Of a stretch of 64,000 nucleotides of DNA, positions 40,201 through 53,400 are shown piece by piece. Within the stretch, counting starts at the first letter, position 1, and every line of letters starts with the position of its first letter. The stretch covers positions 11,830,001 through 11,894,000 of the forward strand of contig OY727099.1 in assembly GCA_963402885.1 (NCBI GenBank), given 5' to 3'. Source of the stretch: Antedon bifida. Its lineage: Eukaryota; Echinodermata; Crinoidea; Comatulida; Antedonidae. Both the position numbers and the translations under genes were made by a program. The notes beneath the pieces are model-generated. The model did not search any database and was not told the origin of the DNA. It saw nothing but the letters and a program-made list of their open reading frames with translations.

Positions 40201-42345
40201 GATATGATCAGTGTAGTCAGAATTTGATAACTGAGCACGCATCTTTTAATATCTATACCTCACCAATAATTATTATTAATATCATATATCACATTGTTAG
40301 ATGTGATCAGTGTAGTCATAATTTGATAACTGAGCACGCATCTTTTAATATCTACCTCACCAATAATTATTATTAATAATCTATATCACATTGTTCGATA
40401 TGATCAGTGTAGTCAGAATTTGATAACTGAGCACGCATCTTTTAATATCTACCTCATCAATAATTATTATTAATATCTTATATCACATTGTTGGATATGA
40501 TCAGTGTAGTCAGAATTTGATAACTGAGCACGCATCTTTCAATATCTACATCATCAATAATTATTATTAATACTATACATGACATTGTTGGATATGATCA
40601 GTGTAGTCATAATTTGATAACTGAGCACGCATCTTTTAATATCTACTTCATCAATAATTAATATTAATATCATATATCACATTGTTAGATGTGATCAGTG
40701 TAGTCAGAATTTTATAACTGAGCACGCATCTTTTAATATCGACCTCATCAATAATTAATATTAATAATTTATATCACATTGTTCGATATGATCAGTGTAG
40801 TCAGAATTTGATAACTGAGCACGCATCTTTTAATATCTACCTCATCAATAATTATTATTAATAATCTATATCACATTGTTCGATATGATCAGTGTAGTCA
40901 GAATTTGATAACTGAGCACGCATCTTTTAATATCTACCTCACCAATAATTATTATTAATAATCTATATCACATTGTTGGATATGATCAGTGTAGTCATAA
41001 TTTGATAACTGAGCACGCATCTTTTAATATCTACCTCATCAATAATTATTATTAATACTCTACATCACATTGTTGGATATGATCAGTGTAGTCATAATTT
41101 GATAACTGAGCACGCATCTTTTAATATCTATACCTCACCAATAATTATTATTAATATCATATATCACATTGTTAGATGTGATCAGTGTAGTCAGAATTTG
41201 ATAACTGAGCACGCATCTTTTAATATCTACCTCACCAATAATTATTATTAATAATCTATATCACATTGTTCGATATGATCAGTGTAGTCAGAATTTGATA
41301 ACTGAGCACGCATCTTTTAATATCTACCTCATCAATAATTATTATTAATACTCTACATCACATTGTTGGATATGATCAGTGTAGTCATAATTTGATAACT
41401 GAGCACGCATCTTTTAATATCTATACCTCACCAATAATTATTATTAATATCATATATCACATTGTTAGATGTGATCAGTGTAGTCAGAATTTGATAACTG
41501 AGCACGCATCTTTTAATATCTACCTCACCAATAATTATTATTAATAATCTATATCACATTGTTCGATATGATCAGTGTAGTCAGAATTTGATAACTGAGC
41601 ACGCATCTTTTAATATCTACCTCATCAATAATTATTATTAATATCTTATATCACATTGTTGGATATGATCAGTGTGTAGTCAGAATTTGATAACTGAGCA
41701 CGCATCTTTTAATATCGACCTCATCAATAATTATTATTAATATCTTATATCACATTGTTGGATATGATCAGTGTAGTCATAATTTGATAACTGAGCACGC
41801 ATCTTTCAATATCTACATCATCAATAATTATTATTAATACTCTACATGACATTGTTGGATATGATCAGTGTAGTCATAATTTGATAACTGAGCACGCATC
41901 TTTTAATATCTACTTCATCAATAATTAATATTAATATCATATATCACATTGTTAGATGTGATCAGTGTAGTCAGAATTTGATAACTGAGCACGCATCTTT
42001 TAATATCGACCTCATCAATAATTATTATTAATATCTTATATCACATTGTTGGATATGATCAGTGTAGTCATAATTTGATAACTGAGCACACATCTTTAAA
42101 TATCTACCTCATCAATAATTATTATTAACAATCTATATCACATTGTTGGATATAATCAGTGTAGTCATAATTTGATAACTGAGCACGCATCTTTAAATAT
42201 CTACCTCATCAATAATTATTATTAATAATATATATCGCATTGTTGGATATGATCTGTGTAATCATAATTTGATATAACGCATCTTTTAATATCTACCTAA
42301 TCAATAATAATTATTAATACTTAATGTTGGATATGATCAGTGTGA
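37287..42345 (+). repeat. 97-bp satellite array, left arm (about 52 copies)
   Basis: Unit of about 97 bp: gatcagtgtagtcagaattt, gataactgagcacgcatctt, ttaatatctacctcatcaat, aattattattaataatctat, atcacattgttcgatat. Identity between neighbours is high. Variant units recur together: a block with attagcattgatatcat appears near 38,710 and again near 39,490 (about eight units apart), and ctatacctcacc units recur near 40,250, 41,130 and 41,420. This indicates higher-order duplication. The same repeat occurs inverted at 44.8-48.8 kb. No coding potential. Confidence 0.97.
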
Positions 42346-42985
42346 TTTTGTTAAATTTACTGTATACGAGAGATCGAGTCGATGGGTTTTGAAAATGTGT
42401 TATTCTTTTGTTCCTAATCACCCTATTGATTTGTATCCGTTTGCTGTTTAAATTTATACTTTTAAGAACGCATCGTTTATGATGAACGTGTGCCGTTGTA
42501 TGTATTGTAGGGGCTATAATGAGACATGCTTTGGCTTCTATTGAGGGTCCCAGTTCTTCTTAACAGAATAAATGTGCAGTGAATGAATAATGTGTGTTTT
42601 AACATCGATCTATACAGACCGTAATAATACTCTTCCAGAAATGATATGTTGCTATAATAGGCCTATGACGAATTTCCATTACATTAATAATTCAATTAAA
42701 AAGGAAATGTGTCAGAAATACTAAAGAATCCAGTAATCTTATTGATTAATAATTAGTTGTACCATTTCTGATGAACGAACAGAAAACTAAACTTGCAGCC
42801 AATCAAAAAGCTGCTGTACTGTATAAGTAGGGAATTTTAAGTAGGAGTTGTTTGTCATTGGTCTCGGCTAATCAGTTATTGCCATTTGACTATGATAGGC
42901 ATCTTTATTACCTATAACTATGGGTAGACCAAACAATATTAAAATATAATGACTTCTTTCACTTTTTACAAGCTTCTGACCTAGT
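42346..42985. other. Unique spacer between satellites
   Basis: Mostly non-repetitive AT-rich sequence. A piece at about 42510-42595 (gggtcccagttcttcttaac then agaataaatg and gaatgaataa) resembles a LINE 3' tail. No coding region recognised. Confidence 0.5.
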
Positions 42986-44775
42986 TTGTGTTTTAAAATG
43001 ATTTTGGATAAATTGACAGATTTTACCATGTAAACTGTGCAAACTTAATGCAAACTTTAAACAAAAACCCCACAAACATCATTCAAACCACTTAATATTG
43101 ATTATATCACTACTAGAACTGTAAAAGAAGACAATTTTTGAAATCAAATTATTGAAATAGCTCTAAGTTTGACTTTTTAGGGTGAAAAATGTCAATTTTG
43201 GATAAATTGACAGATTTTACCATGTAAACTGTGCAAACTTTAAAAAAACACCCCACAAATATCATCCACACCACTTAATATTGATTATACCACTGCTAGA
43301 ACTATAAAAGAGGACAATTTATGAAATAATTTTATTGAAATAGCTCTAGGTTTGATTTGTTAGGGTGAAAAATGTCAATTTTGGATAAATTTACAGATTT
43401 TACCATGTAAACTGCATAAACTTAATGCAAACTTAAAAAAAACACCCCACAAACATCATTCAAACCACTTAATATTGATTATATCACTACTAGAACTGTA
43501 AAAGAAGAAAATTTTTGAAATCAATTTATTGAAATAGCTCTAAGTTTGACTTTTTAGGGTGAAAAATGTCAATTTTGGATAGATTTACAGATTTTACCAT
43601 TTAAACTGCGTAAACTTAATGCAAACTTTAAAAAAACACCCCACAAACATCATCCAAACCACTTAATATTGATTATACCACTGCTAGAACTATAAAAGAG
43701 GACAATTTATGAAATAATTTTATTGAAATAGCTCTGAGGTTTGATTTTTTAGGGTGAAAAATGTCAATTTTGGATAAATAGATAGATTTTACCATGTAAA
43801 CTGCGCAAACGTAATGCAAACTTTAAAAAATACCCCACAAACATCATTCAAACAATTGAATACTGATTATACCACTACTAGAACTATAAAAGAAGACAAT
43901 TTATGAAATAATTTTATTGAAATAGCTCTAGGTTTGACTTTTTTGGAGTGAAAATGTAATTTTTGGATAAATTGACAGATTTTACCATGTAAACTGTGCA
44001 AACTTTAAAAAAACACCCCACAAACATCATCCAAACCACTTAATATTGATTATACCACTGCTAGAACTATAAAAGAGGACAATTTATGAAATAATTTTAT
44101 TGAAATAGCTCTAAGTTTGATTTTTTAGGGTGAAAAATGTCAATTTTGGATAAATTTACAGATTTTACCATTTAAACTGCGTAAACTTAATGCAAACTTA
44201 AAAAAAACACCCCACAAACATCATTCAAACCACTTAATATTGATTATATCACTACTAGAACTATAAAAGAAGACAATTTATGAAATCATTTTATTAAAAT
44301 AGCTCTAGGTTTGACTTTTTTGGGATAAAAAATTTCAATTTTTGATAAATTGACATATTTTACCATAAATTGCATAAACTTTAATGCAAACTTTAAAAAA
44401 AACACCCCACAAACATCATTCAAACCACTTAATATTGATTATATCATTACTAGAACTATAAAAGAAGACAATTTTTGAAATCACTTTATTGAAATAGCTC
44501 TAAGTTTGATTTTTTTAGAGTGAAAAATGACACTTTTGGATAAATTAACAGATTTTACTATGTAAACTTAATGCAAACTTTATAAAAACACCCCACAAAC
44601 ATCGTCCAAACCACTTAATATTGATTATCACTACTAAAACTATAAAAGAAGACAACTTATGAAATAATTTTATTAAAATAGGTCAAAGTTTGACCTTTTT
44701 GGATAAATTGACAGATTTTAAAGTGTAAACTTTACAATGCAAAAAAGGCCATCTGCAAACATCCTTCAAACCACT
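42986..44775 (+). repeat. About 190-bp tandem repeat in the centre of the inverted satellite
   Basis: About nine to ten copies. Shared blocks are ttttggataaattgacagat, tttaccatgtaaactg, accccacaaacatcattc, aaaccacttaatattgatta and tgaaatagctctaagtttga. Starts near 43004, 43194, 43378, 43570, 43764, 43957, 44130, 44335, 44528 and 44697, so the period is 170-205 bp. Confidence 0.93.
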
Positions 44776-44799
44776 TAATATATTAAGACAATATTAATA

Positions 44800-47700
44800 T
44801 TTGAAGCAGATATAAAATGATGCATGCTCAGTTATCAAATGACTAGGCCTACACTGATCATATTCGATATTGGTATATAGACAATTAATATTAATTATTG
44901 TTGAGGTAGATATTAGAATATGTGTGCTCAGTTTATAAAACTATGACTACACTGATCATATCCAACATTGTGATATAGGATATTATTAATAGTTATTGAT
45001 AAGGTAGATATTAAAAGATGCGTGCTCAGTTATCAAATTATGACTACACTGATCATATCGAACAATGTGATATAGATTATTAATATTACTTATTGATGAG
45101 GTAGATATTAAAAGATGCGTGCTCAGTTATCAAATTTTGACTACACTGATCATATCCAACAGTGTGATATAGATTATCAATATTAATTATTGATGAGGCA
45201 GATATTTAAAGATGTATGCTCAGTTATCAAACTATGACTACACTGATCATATCCAACATTGTGATATAGGATATTATTAATAGTTATTGATAAGGTAGAT
45301 ATTAAAAAACTAAACAGATCATATCCAACAGTATGATAAAGATTATTAATATTAATTAATGATGATGTATCTATATTAAAAGATTTTTGCTCAGTTATCA
45401 AATTATGACTACACTGATCATATCCAACAAAGTGATATAGATTATTAATAATAATTACTGATGAGGTAGATATTAAAAGATGCATGCTCAGTTATCAAAT
45501 TATGACTACACTGATCATATCGAACAATGTGATATAGATTATTAATATTAATTATTGATGAGGTAGATATTAAAATATGCATGCTTGGTTATCAAATTAT
45601 GACTACACTGATCATATCCAACAAAGTGATATAAATTATTAATAATAATTATTGATGAGGTAGATATTAAAAGATGCATGCTCAGTTATCAAATTATGAC
45701 TACACTGATCATATCGAACAATGTGATATAGATTATTAATATTAATTATTGATGAGGTAGATATTAAAATATGCGTGCTCGGTTATCAAATTATAACTAC
45801 ACTGATCATATCGAACAATGTGATATAGATTATTAATATTAATTATTGATGAGGTAGATATTAAAAGATGCGTGCTCAGTTATCAAATTATGACTACACT
45901 GATCATATCCAACAATGTGATATAGATTATTAATATTAATTATTGATGAGGTAGATATTAGAAGATGCGTGCTCAGTTATCAAATTATGACTACACTGAT
46001 CATATTGAACAATGTAATATAGATTATTAATAATGATTATTGATGAATTAGATATTAAAAGATGCGTGCTCAGTTATCAAATTCTGACTACACTGATCAC
46101 ATCTAACAATGTGATATATGATATTGATAATAATTATTGATGAGGTAGATATTTAAAGATGCTTGCTCAGTTATCAAATTATGACTACACTGATCATATC
46201 GAACAATGTGATATAGATTATTAATATTAATTATTGATGAGGTAGATATTAAATGATGCGTGCTCAGTTATCAAATTATGATTACACTGATCACATCTAA
46301 CAATGTGATATAGATTATTAATAATAATTATTGATGAGGTAGATATTAAAAGATGCGTGCTCAGTTATCAAATTCTGACTACACTGATCACATCTAACAA
46401 TGTGATATATGATATTAATATTAATTATTGATGAGGTAGATATTAAAAGATGCGTGCTCAGTTATCAAATTATGACTACACTGATCATATCGAACAATGT
46501 GATATAGATTATTAATAATAATTATTGATAAGGTATATATTAAAAAACGAAACAGATCATATCCAACAGTGTGATATAGATTATTAATATTAATTAATGA
46601 TGAGGTAGATATTGAAAGATGGGTGCTCAGTTATAAAATTATGACTACACTGATCATATCCAACATTGTGATATAGGATATTATTAATAGTTATTGATAA
46701 GGTAGATAATAAAAAACTAAACAGATCATATCCAACAGTATGATAGAGATTATTAATATTAATTAATGATGATGTATCTTTATTAAAAGATTTTTGCTCA
46801 GTTATCAAATTATGACTACACTGATCATATCCAACAATGTGATATAGATTATTAATAATAATTATTGATGAAATAGATATTGAAAGATGGGTGCTCAGTT
46901 ATAAAATTATGACTACACTGATCATATCCAACAATGTGATATAGATTATTAATAATAATTATTGATGAGGTAGATATTAAAAGATGCGTGCTCAGTTATC
47001 AAATTCTGACTACACTGATCATATCGAACAATGTGATATAAGATATTAATAATAATTATTGATGAGGTAGATATTAAAAGATGTGTGCTCAGTTATCAAA
47101 TTCTGACAACACTGATCACAGCTAACAATGTGATATATGATATTAATAATAATTATTGATGAGGTAGATATTTAAAGATGCGTGCTCAGTTATCAAATTA
47201 TGACTACACTGATCATATCGAACAATGTGATATAGATTATTAATATTAATTATTGATGAGGTAGATATTGAAAGATGCGTGCTCAGTTATCAAATTATGA
47301 CTACACTGATCACATCTAACAATGTGATATAGATTATTAATAATAATTATTGATGAGGTAGATATTAAAAGATGCGTGCTCAGTTATCAAATTCTGACTA
47401 CACTGATCACATCTAACAATGTGATATATGATATTAATATTAATTATTGATGAGGTAGGTATTAAAAGATGCGTGCTCAGTTATCAAATTATGACTACAC
47501 TGATCATATCGAACAATGTGATATAGATTATTAATAATAATTATTGATAAGGTATATATTAAAAAACTAAACAGATCATATCCAACGGTGTGATATAAAT
47601 TATTAATATTAATTAATGATGAGGTAGATATTGAAAGATGGGTGCTCAGTTATAAAATTATGACTACACTGATCATATCCAACATTGTGATATAGGATAT

Positions 47701-48815
47701 TATTAATAGTTATTGATAAGGTAGATATTAAAAAACTAAACAGATCATATCCAACAGTATGATAGAGATTATTAATATTAATTAATGATGATGTATCTAT
47801 GTTAAAAGATTTTTGCTCAGTTATCAAATTATGACTACACTGATCATATCCAACAAAGTGATATAGATTATTAATAATAATTATTGATGAAATAGATATT
47901 GAAAGATGGGTGCTCAGTTATAAAATTATGACTACACTGATCATATCCAACATTGTGATATAGGATATTATTAATAGTTATTGATAAGGTAGATATTAAA
48001 AGATGCGTGCTCAGTTATCAAATTATGTACACTGATCATATCCAACAATGTGATATAGATTATTAATAATAATTATTGATGAGGTAGATATTAAAAGATG
48101 CGTGCTCAGTTATCAAATTCTGACTACACTGATCATTTCGAACAATGTGATATAAGATATTAATAATAATTATTGATGAGGTAGATATTAAAAGATGCGT
48201 GCTCAGTTATCAAATTCTGACTACACTGATCACATCTAACAATGTGATATATGATATTAATATTAATTATTGATGAGGTAGATATTAAAAGATGCGTGCT
48301 CAGTTATCAAATTATGACTACACTTATAATATTCATCAATGTGATATAGATTATTAATAATAATTGTTGATGAGGTAGATATTCAAAGATGCGTGCTCAG
48401 TTATCAAAATTATGACTACACTGATCATATCCAACAATGTGATATAGATTATTAATATTAATTATTGATGAGGTAGATATTAAAAGATGCATGCTCAGTT
48501 ATCAAATTATGACTACACAGATCATATCCAACAATGTGATATAGATTATTAATATTAATTATTGATGATTTAGATATTTAAAGATGCGTGCTCAGTTATA
48601 AAATTATGACTACACTGATCATATCCAACAATGTGATGTAGAGTATTAATATTAATTATTGATGATGTAGATATTAAAAGATGCGTGCTCAGTTATCAAA
48701 TTATGACTACACTGATCATATCCAACAATGAGATGTAGAGTATTAATATTGATGATGTAGATATTATAAGATGCATGCTACGTTATCAAATTTTGACTAC
48801 ACTGATCATATTTGA
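44800..48815 (-). repeat. 97-bp satellite array, right arm, inverted (about 41 copies)
   Basis: Reverse complement of the 37.3-42.3 kb unit: tagatattaaaagatgcgtg, ctcagttatcaaattatgac, tacactgatcatatccaaca, atgtgatatagattattaat. Units are more varied than on the left. Truncated units with aaaaaactaaacagatcat recur at about 45305, 46710 and 47730, and a block near 46590 is repeated about 1,020 bp later near 47609. This again points to higher-order duplication. Confidence 0.97.
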
Positions 48816-48876
48816 TATTGTGATTGATGATGATATATTCATATAAAGAGTTTGTTCTTCTGTACAATACTCACAG

Positions 48877-48969
48877 TATTTTTTAATCCATCCACATGAA
48901 GAAGAGACACAAGAAGAGTTGTTTGAAATTGTGAAGCCTCACAACCTTACTAATTGTGATGACATTTAA
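48877..48969 (+). pseudogene. Possible orphan exon or transposase remnant
   Basis: After an acceptor-like tactcacag, a 30-codon frame reads YFLIHPHEEETQEELFEIVK, then PHNLTNCDDI and TAA. The composition looks protein-like (acidic-amphipathic), unlike the surrounding AT-rich DNA. No upstream exon was found within the satellite. It could be the last exon of a lost gene, part of a transposon or chance. Not assigned to a family. Confidence 0.25.
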
Positions 48970-49189
48970 TATAATATTACAGCCATACACAAACAGTAAG
49001 GTAGTTAGGGTCACTACAATCTATTAAAATAATTAACATTAATTAACTGGAAACATTGTTAATTATCAGTTTGAGTTTGACTTTTGTCTCTTTTGTTGTA
49101 GAATTGAATCTCTCTTTATCCATTGCTTTCAACCTGAAAATAAACAGGCCTAACAGTAATACCTTGCCATTAGCAATGAAATCAACTTA

Positions 49190-50050
49190 CTTACACACTA
49201 ATATTTTATATAGATAGGCTGTCTATGACCCCCCAGCCTATCCCTAGCTAGGCCTATGCCTCTCTATACCATTCTGCTGGCTAGCCAGCAAGGCCCTAGG
49301 CCTAGTCCTATAATTAATAGCACAGGTCTCATATAGATAGGCCTAGAGTGTTTAGACTGAGCCTGGTTATATGCCTATTTATTTAACTAAAATAATCAGC
49401 CTAAACTAAGGCCTAATAAACTAGTCTAGGCCTAGGCCCTAACTAGAATACATAGAGCTAGCTAGTTAGGCTAGCCTACTAGGCCTAGCTACTTATTAGC
49501 TAGTATAGTAAGTAGGCCTAGCCTAGCCAGTTCCCTAGTAGGGCCTAACCAGGTGGGCCTAGCCTCTAGCTAGGCCTAGTAGTAGTAGTAGGCCTAGGCC
49601 TAGAGTAGTACTAGTAGTAGCCTACTAGGCCTAGGCCTACTAGCTAGACTAGGCTAGGCCTAGCCCTAGTAGTAGGCCTAGGCTATAGGCCTAGTAATAC
49701 TAGGCCTACCTAGGCTACTAGCTAGAGTAGAGAGATGCTAGCCTACCTAGGCCTAGCTAGGCCTAGGCTAGCCTAATAAGGCTAGTAGGCCTATATAGGC
49801 CTAGGCCTAATCTGCCCTTTTTGGAGGCTAAAATATTGTCTAAAATAAGCTATGACCTACAAACATAGCTTAACTATCTGTTAAGGGTGACACTTATGAT
49901 GGGTAATCAATAATATGCTTCTAAATCTACCTTTTTGGCTTGCAATCTTAATATCCAGTCTGGCCTAGGCCTAGGCCTGCACGGATCAGGTAGCGAAACG
50001 AACGAAGTAATGGGCAGAGGAGGAGGAGGCCTAGCTTGGGCCTAGGTTTC
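49190..50050. repeat. taggccta-rich low-complexity region
   Basis: Dense overlapping taggcctagg, ctagctag and agtagtagta words, many self-complementary, without a fixed period. Similar words are scattered through the window (for example 50560-50860, 60950-61060, 63880-63990). No gene seen. Confidence 0.8.
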
Positions 50051-50407
50051 AGGCAGAAAAGAACATCTCGTGTTTGTGTAATTATATATCTATTTATAGT
50101 TATTTTAAAATATATCCCTAACATTTAAAAAATTATATATACTACTGATAATTAATTATAAGAATGATACTCTACCTAATGATATAATAAATTAAATGTA
50201 TTTTCCGTACGAAATTAATTATATACGAGGATGGCATAAGTGATAGTTCTCTGTTATCAAAAAACAACTACATAATATACCTGAGTGTTGTTGTTGTTGA
50301 AATCATCATCATGCAGTAGGCCTAGGCCTAGGCTAGTGTAAATTGATAGCACACGGTGGTTCAGATTTTTTATAATTCAGAGATAATATTTATATCACAT
50401 TTAAAAT

Positions 50408-53400
50408 ATGAAATTGATTCAATCTAACTGTGAAAAAAACATCGAAACTTCACAAAGTCTAGGCCTAGAAAATCCTCCTCCGTCAAGAAGAGTAGTGAAA
50501 GAAGCCAATCCTCGCTTTCCCGGTGGGCGGTATGACCAGTTCCTGGTGGTGAGTACCGTAAGTAACTAGGCCTAGCCCCTAGGCTGGGCCTCAAAGGGCT
50601 AGCTAGGCCTAGGGCTATAGTTCAGTAGTAATACTTAATAGTAGCTAGCTAGCAGTATTGCTAGCTAGCTATACTATTAAGTATTACTACTGAACAGCAG
50701 AATAGTATTAGTAAGTAGCTATATAGGTATGGTCTACTCTACTCTAGTCTAGCTAGTGACTGGGCCAGCTTGTAGTAGTATTAAAAGTGAGCTATTCTAC
50801 TAATACTATTCGTTTGATTAAATTGGTAGGCTAGAGTAGGCCTAAAATAGGCTAGTTAGACCAAAATAATTAAAACAATTTTTGCTATTCTCTCTTTTAA
50901 TTATTTTTTATATTGTGATAATATAACATTGTAAACATTTTTTATCGCAGTATGAAATTGGTTTGTTGCAAGTGGCTGGAGCTGCATTAGTTTTACTTTT
51001 TTTCGTTTTGCTAAATATTTTACTCTCATCCTCCATGAACACTGAACTGATTGTGGACAACACTGATGATTACTCAATAACTATTCCAAAACTCTTTTTC
51101 GAAGTATCAAATGATTATCAACAATCACTATCGAGATGGCAAGATCAGTACAGTAGAGATGTATGTCTATTTGCAGGTCATCATTATGAATCATCATCTG
51201 ATGACCCTACAGTGTTTACATCTACTGTGTAAGCATGTTTGATGACTTACTTGTTGTGCACTTGTCAATTGTATGACCCACTATACGACCCCCAAGAGAA
51301 GTGCATCATTTACAAATAATTATTGACGCAGGGGTGCATCCAAAAACCTAAATGGTACGTCACATCAATAAACAATGGTTTGTGAATGTCCGTCACTTTA
51401 CCACCACCATATGAACAACATGCTAATTGTTCTTCAAAATTGGTGCGTCATGGTTACCTAAAGATAAGTCACTTTTTTGACCCAGGGTGTGTCATGGTAT
51501 GACGCACATCGGACAAATGATGCACCTCTCCCAGGGGTTGTATAGTGGGTCATACAATTGTCAAGTGTATTGTGATTTATTCAGTCAGTCAAGCTTTTAT
51601 GTTTTGTAACATTTCTTATTCTCCATCCAGGTTGGCAGGGTTAAAAAGATTAATCCATGGTTGTGACATTATTTATTTATTTTATTCAGTTCACAACCAA
51701 CAGCGATGAAACTGCCACTAACATGGTTGAATCTAAACATAATAAACTATAATAATAAATTCAAATAAGCAACAATAACATAAACAAAGATTGGAACATA
51801 AACAACAATTTAGATTTGTACTTCTTAATCTTAGCCAAGAAAATGGCCCTGCATTAAGGGGATTCTTCTGTCATGTTATTGAAAGCAACCCTCATACTGT
51901 AACTTGTTTACAAGCAGCATGTCTGAATAACACACCTGGATGACTTGTTTTCCTCTCCTCAAACTACTCAAGAGTTAGCTTCTGTAGAGCATCTTAGTGT
52001 AATTTTACGAATGTAAAGGGATTTCGGTTAGTGAACATTAAAAAAAAAAAAATTGATTTTTCTATCTAAAAAGGTTTCCATCAAATAGCAAGCAGCAACC
52101 ATCTGTGGGCAATGGGTACTTAGCCACAGTAATCTACAGTAACACTGTGTATGTTAACGGTCTTTACAATGGCAAGAGTACTAGTAGTCATCGTGCAAGA
52201 GTGCCATCCACTGCTGCCATCACTGCATCTCTGCAGGAATCACCAGTATCTGCTTCTCACCTCTACACCTTAGATGTTGCAAAAGGTAATGCACTTGTCA
52301 ATTCTATGACCCGCTAAACGATCACCGGAAAAATGCGTCATTTTTCCCGATGTGCGTCATACCATGATGCCCCCGTGCATAAAAAAGTGACTTATCTTTA
52401 GGTGACCATGACGCACCCATTTTGACCATGTTGTTTATAACATGGTGGGTGGTAAAGTGACGGACATTGACGCACCATTGTTCATTGATGTGACATACCA
52501 GGTTTCTTTATGCACCCCTGCATCAATAATTATTTGTAAATGACGCACCTCTCCCGGGGGTCGTATAGTGGGTCATACAATTGCATAGTGTTATCTATTA
52601 TAACTATAAGTTAAATGTGTCGAAACAAAAATAAGTTAGTTAAATATTATGCTTCGATCACCTCTGATGATTGCTTGGGTGGGTGCTGTGTTATTATTAG
52701 GATTTGTTATAGCAGGCCTAGAATTATATTTTAGGCTGAGCTGAAGGCTTTGAAGGTGCTTACCTTTAGTGATGTTAAAGAGGCAGTGAGTTAAAACTTG
52801 TAAGGGTTGTCTCTTCTCTTAGTGTTTGTTATGTGTCTGTCAAAATTGTTTTTGAATGATGAGGTGGGTTTCCCCATTCCTCCTATTTTTCAGGTGTGTT
52901 TGTGCACCAGATAACAACAGATGATATAGAGGTGATCCATACAACATATGCGCACCAAGTGTTGAATAGACTTCTTGTTAACCAGATTATTATCAGTAGA
53001 AAAAGTAATAAATCGGATGAAATCAGCGTGAAATTGGACACAAATTTTTTACCAAAGAGTATTGATATAAATTTCAAAGAAAATCCTTTAAAGGATAATA
53101 TAAGGTAATTCTTCTAATTTTATGATTTTTAAACTTAAAATTTAAAAAATGAAAAATGTTAATTGTATGCATCCAACAGCGAGGAGCCAATAGCAGGGCG
53201 TCTATGCCTTGTCACATTCTATTAAAATTCTTTTAACTACTAACATTTGGTGGAACCAACATTTTACACAAGGGTATCAAATCGGAAGTAATAATATCAA
53301 GTATAATAAGTTCAATGTATACTATCAGTATGCTATTCATCTAACATTCATAATTGAATAAATGTGTAGTGGTTAGTTTATCGAAATTCATTATTATATA

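Noticed and set aside
45183-47827. 72-100 codon open frames on the minus strand
   Set aside because: They are the satellite unit read in frame and recur with the repeat period.
37287-48815. CRISPR-like direct repeats
   Set aside because: Units are head-to-tail with no unique spacers, and the DNA is from an animal genome; it is satellite.
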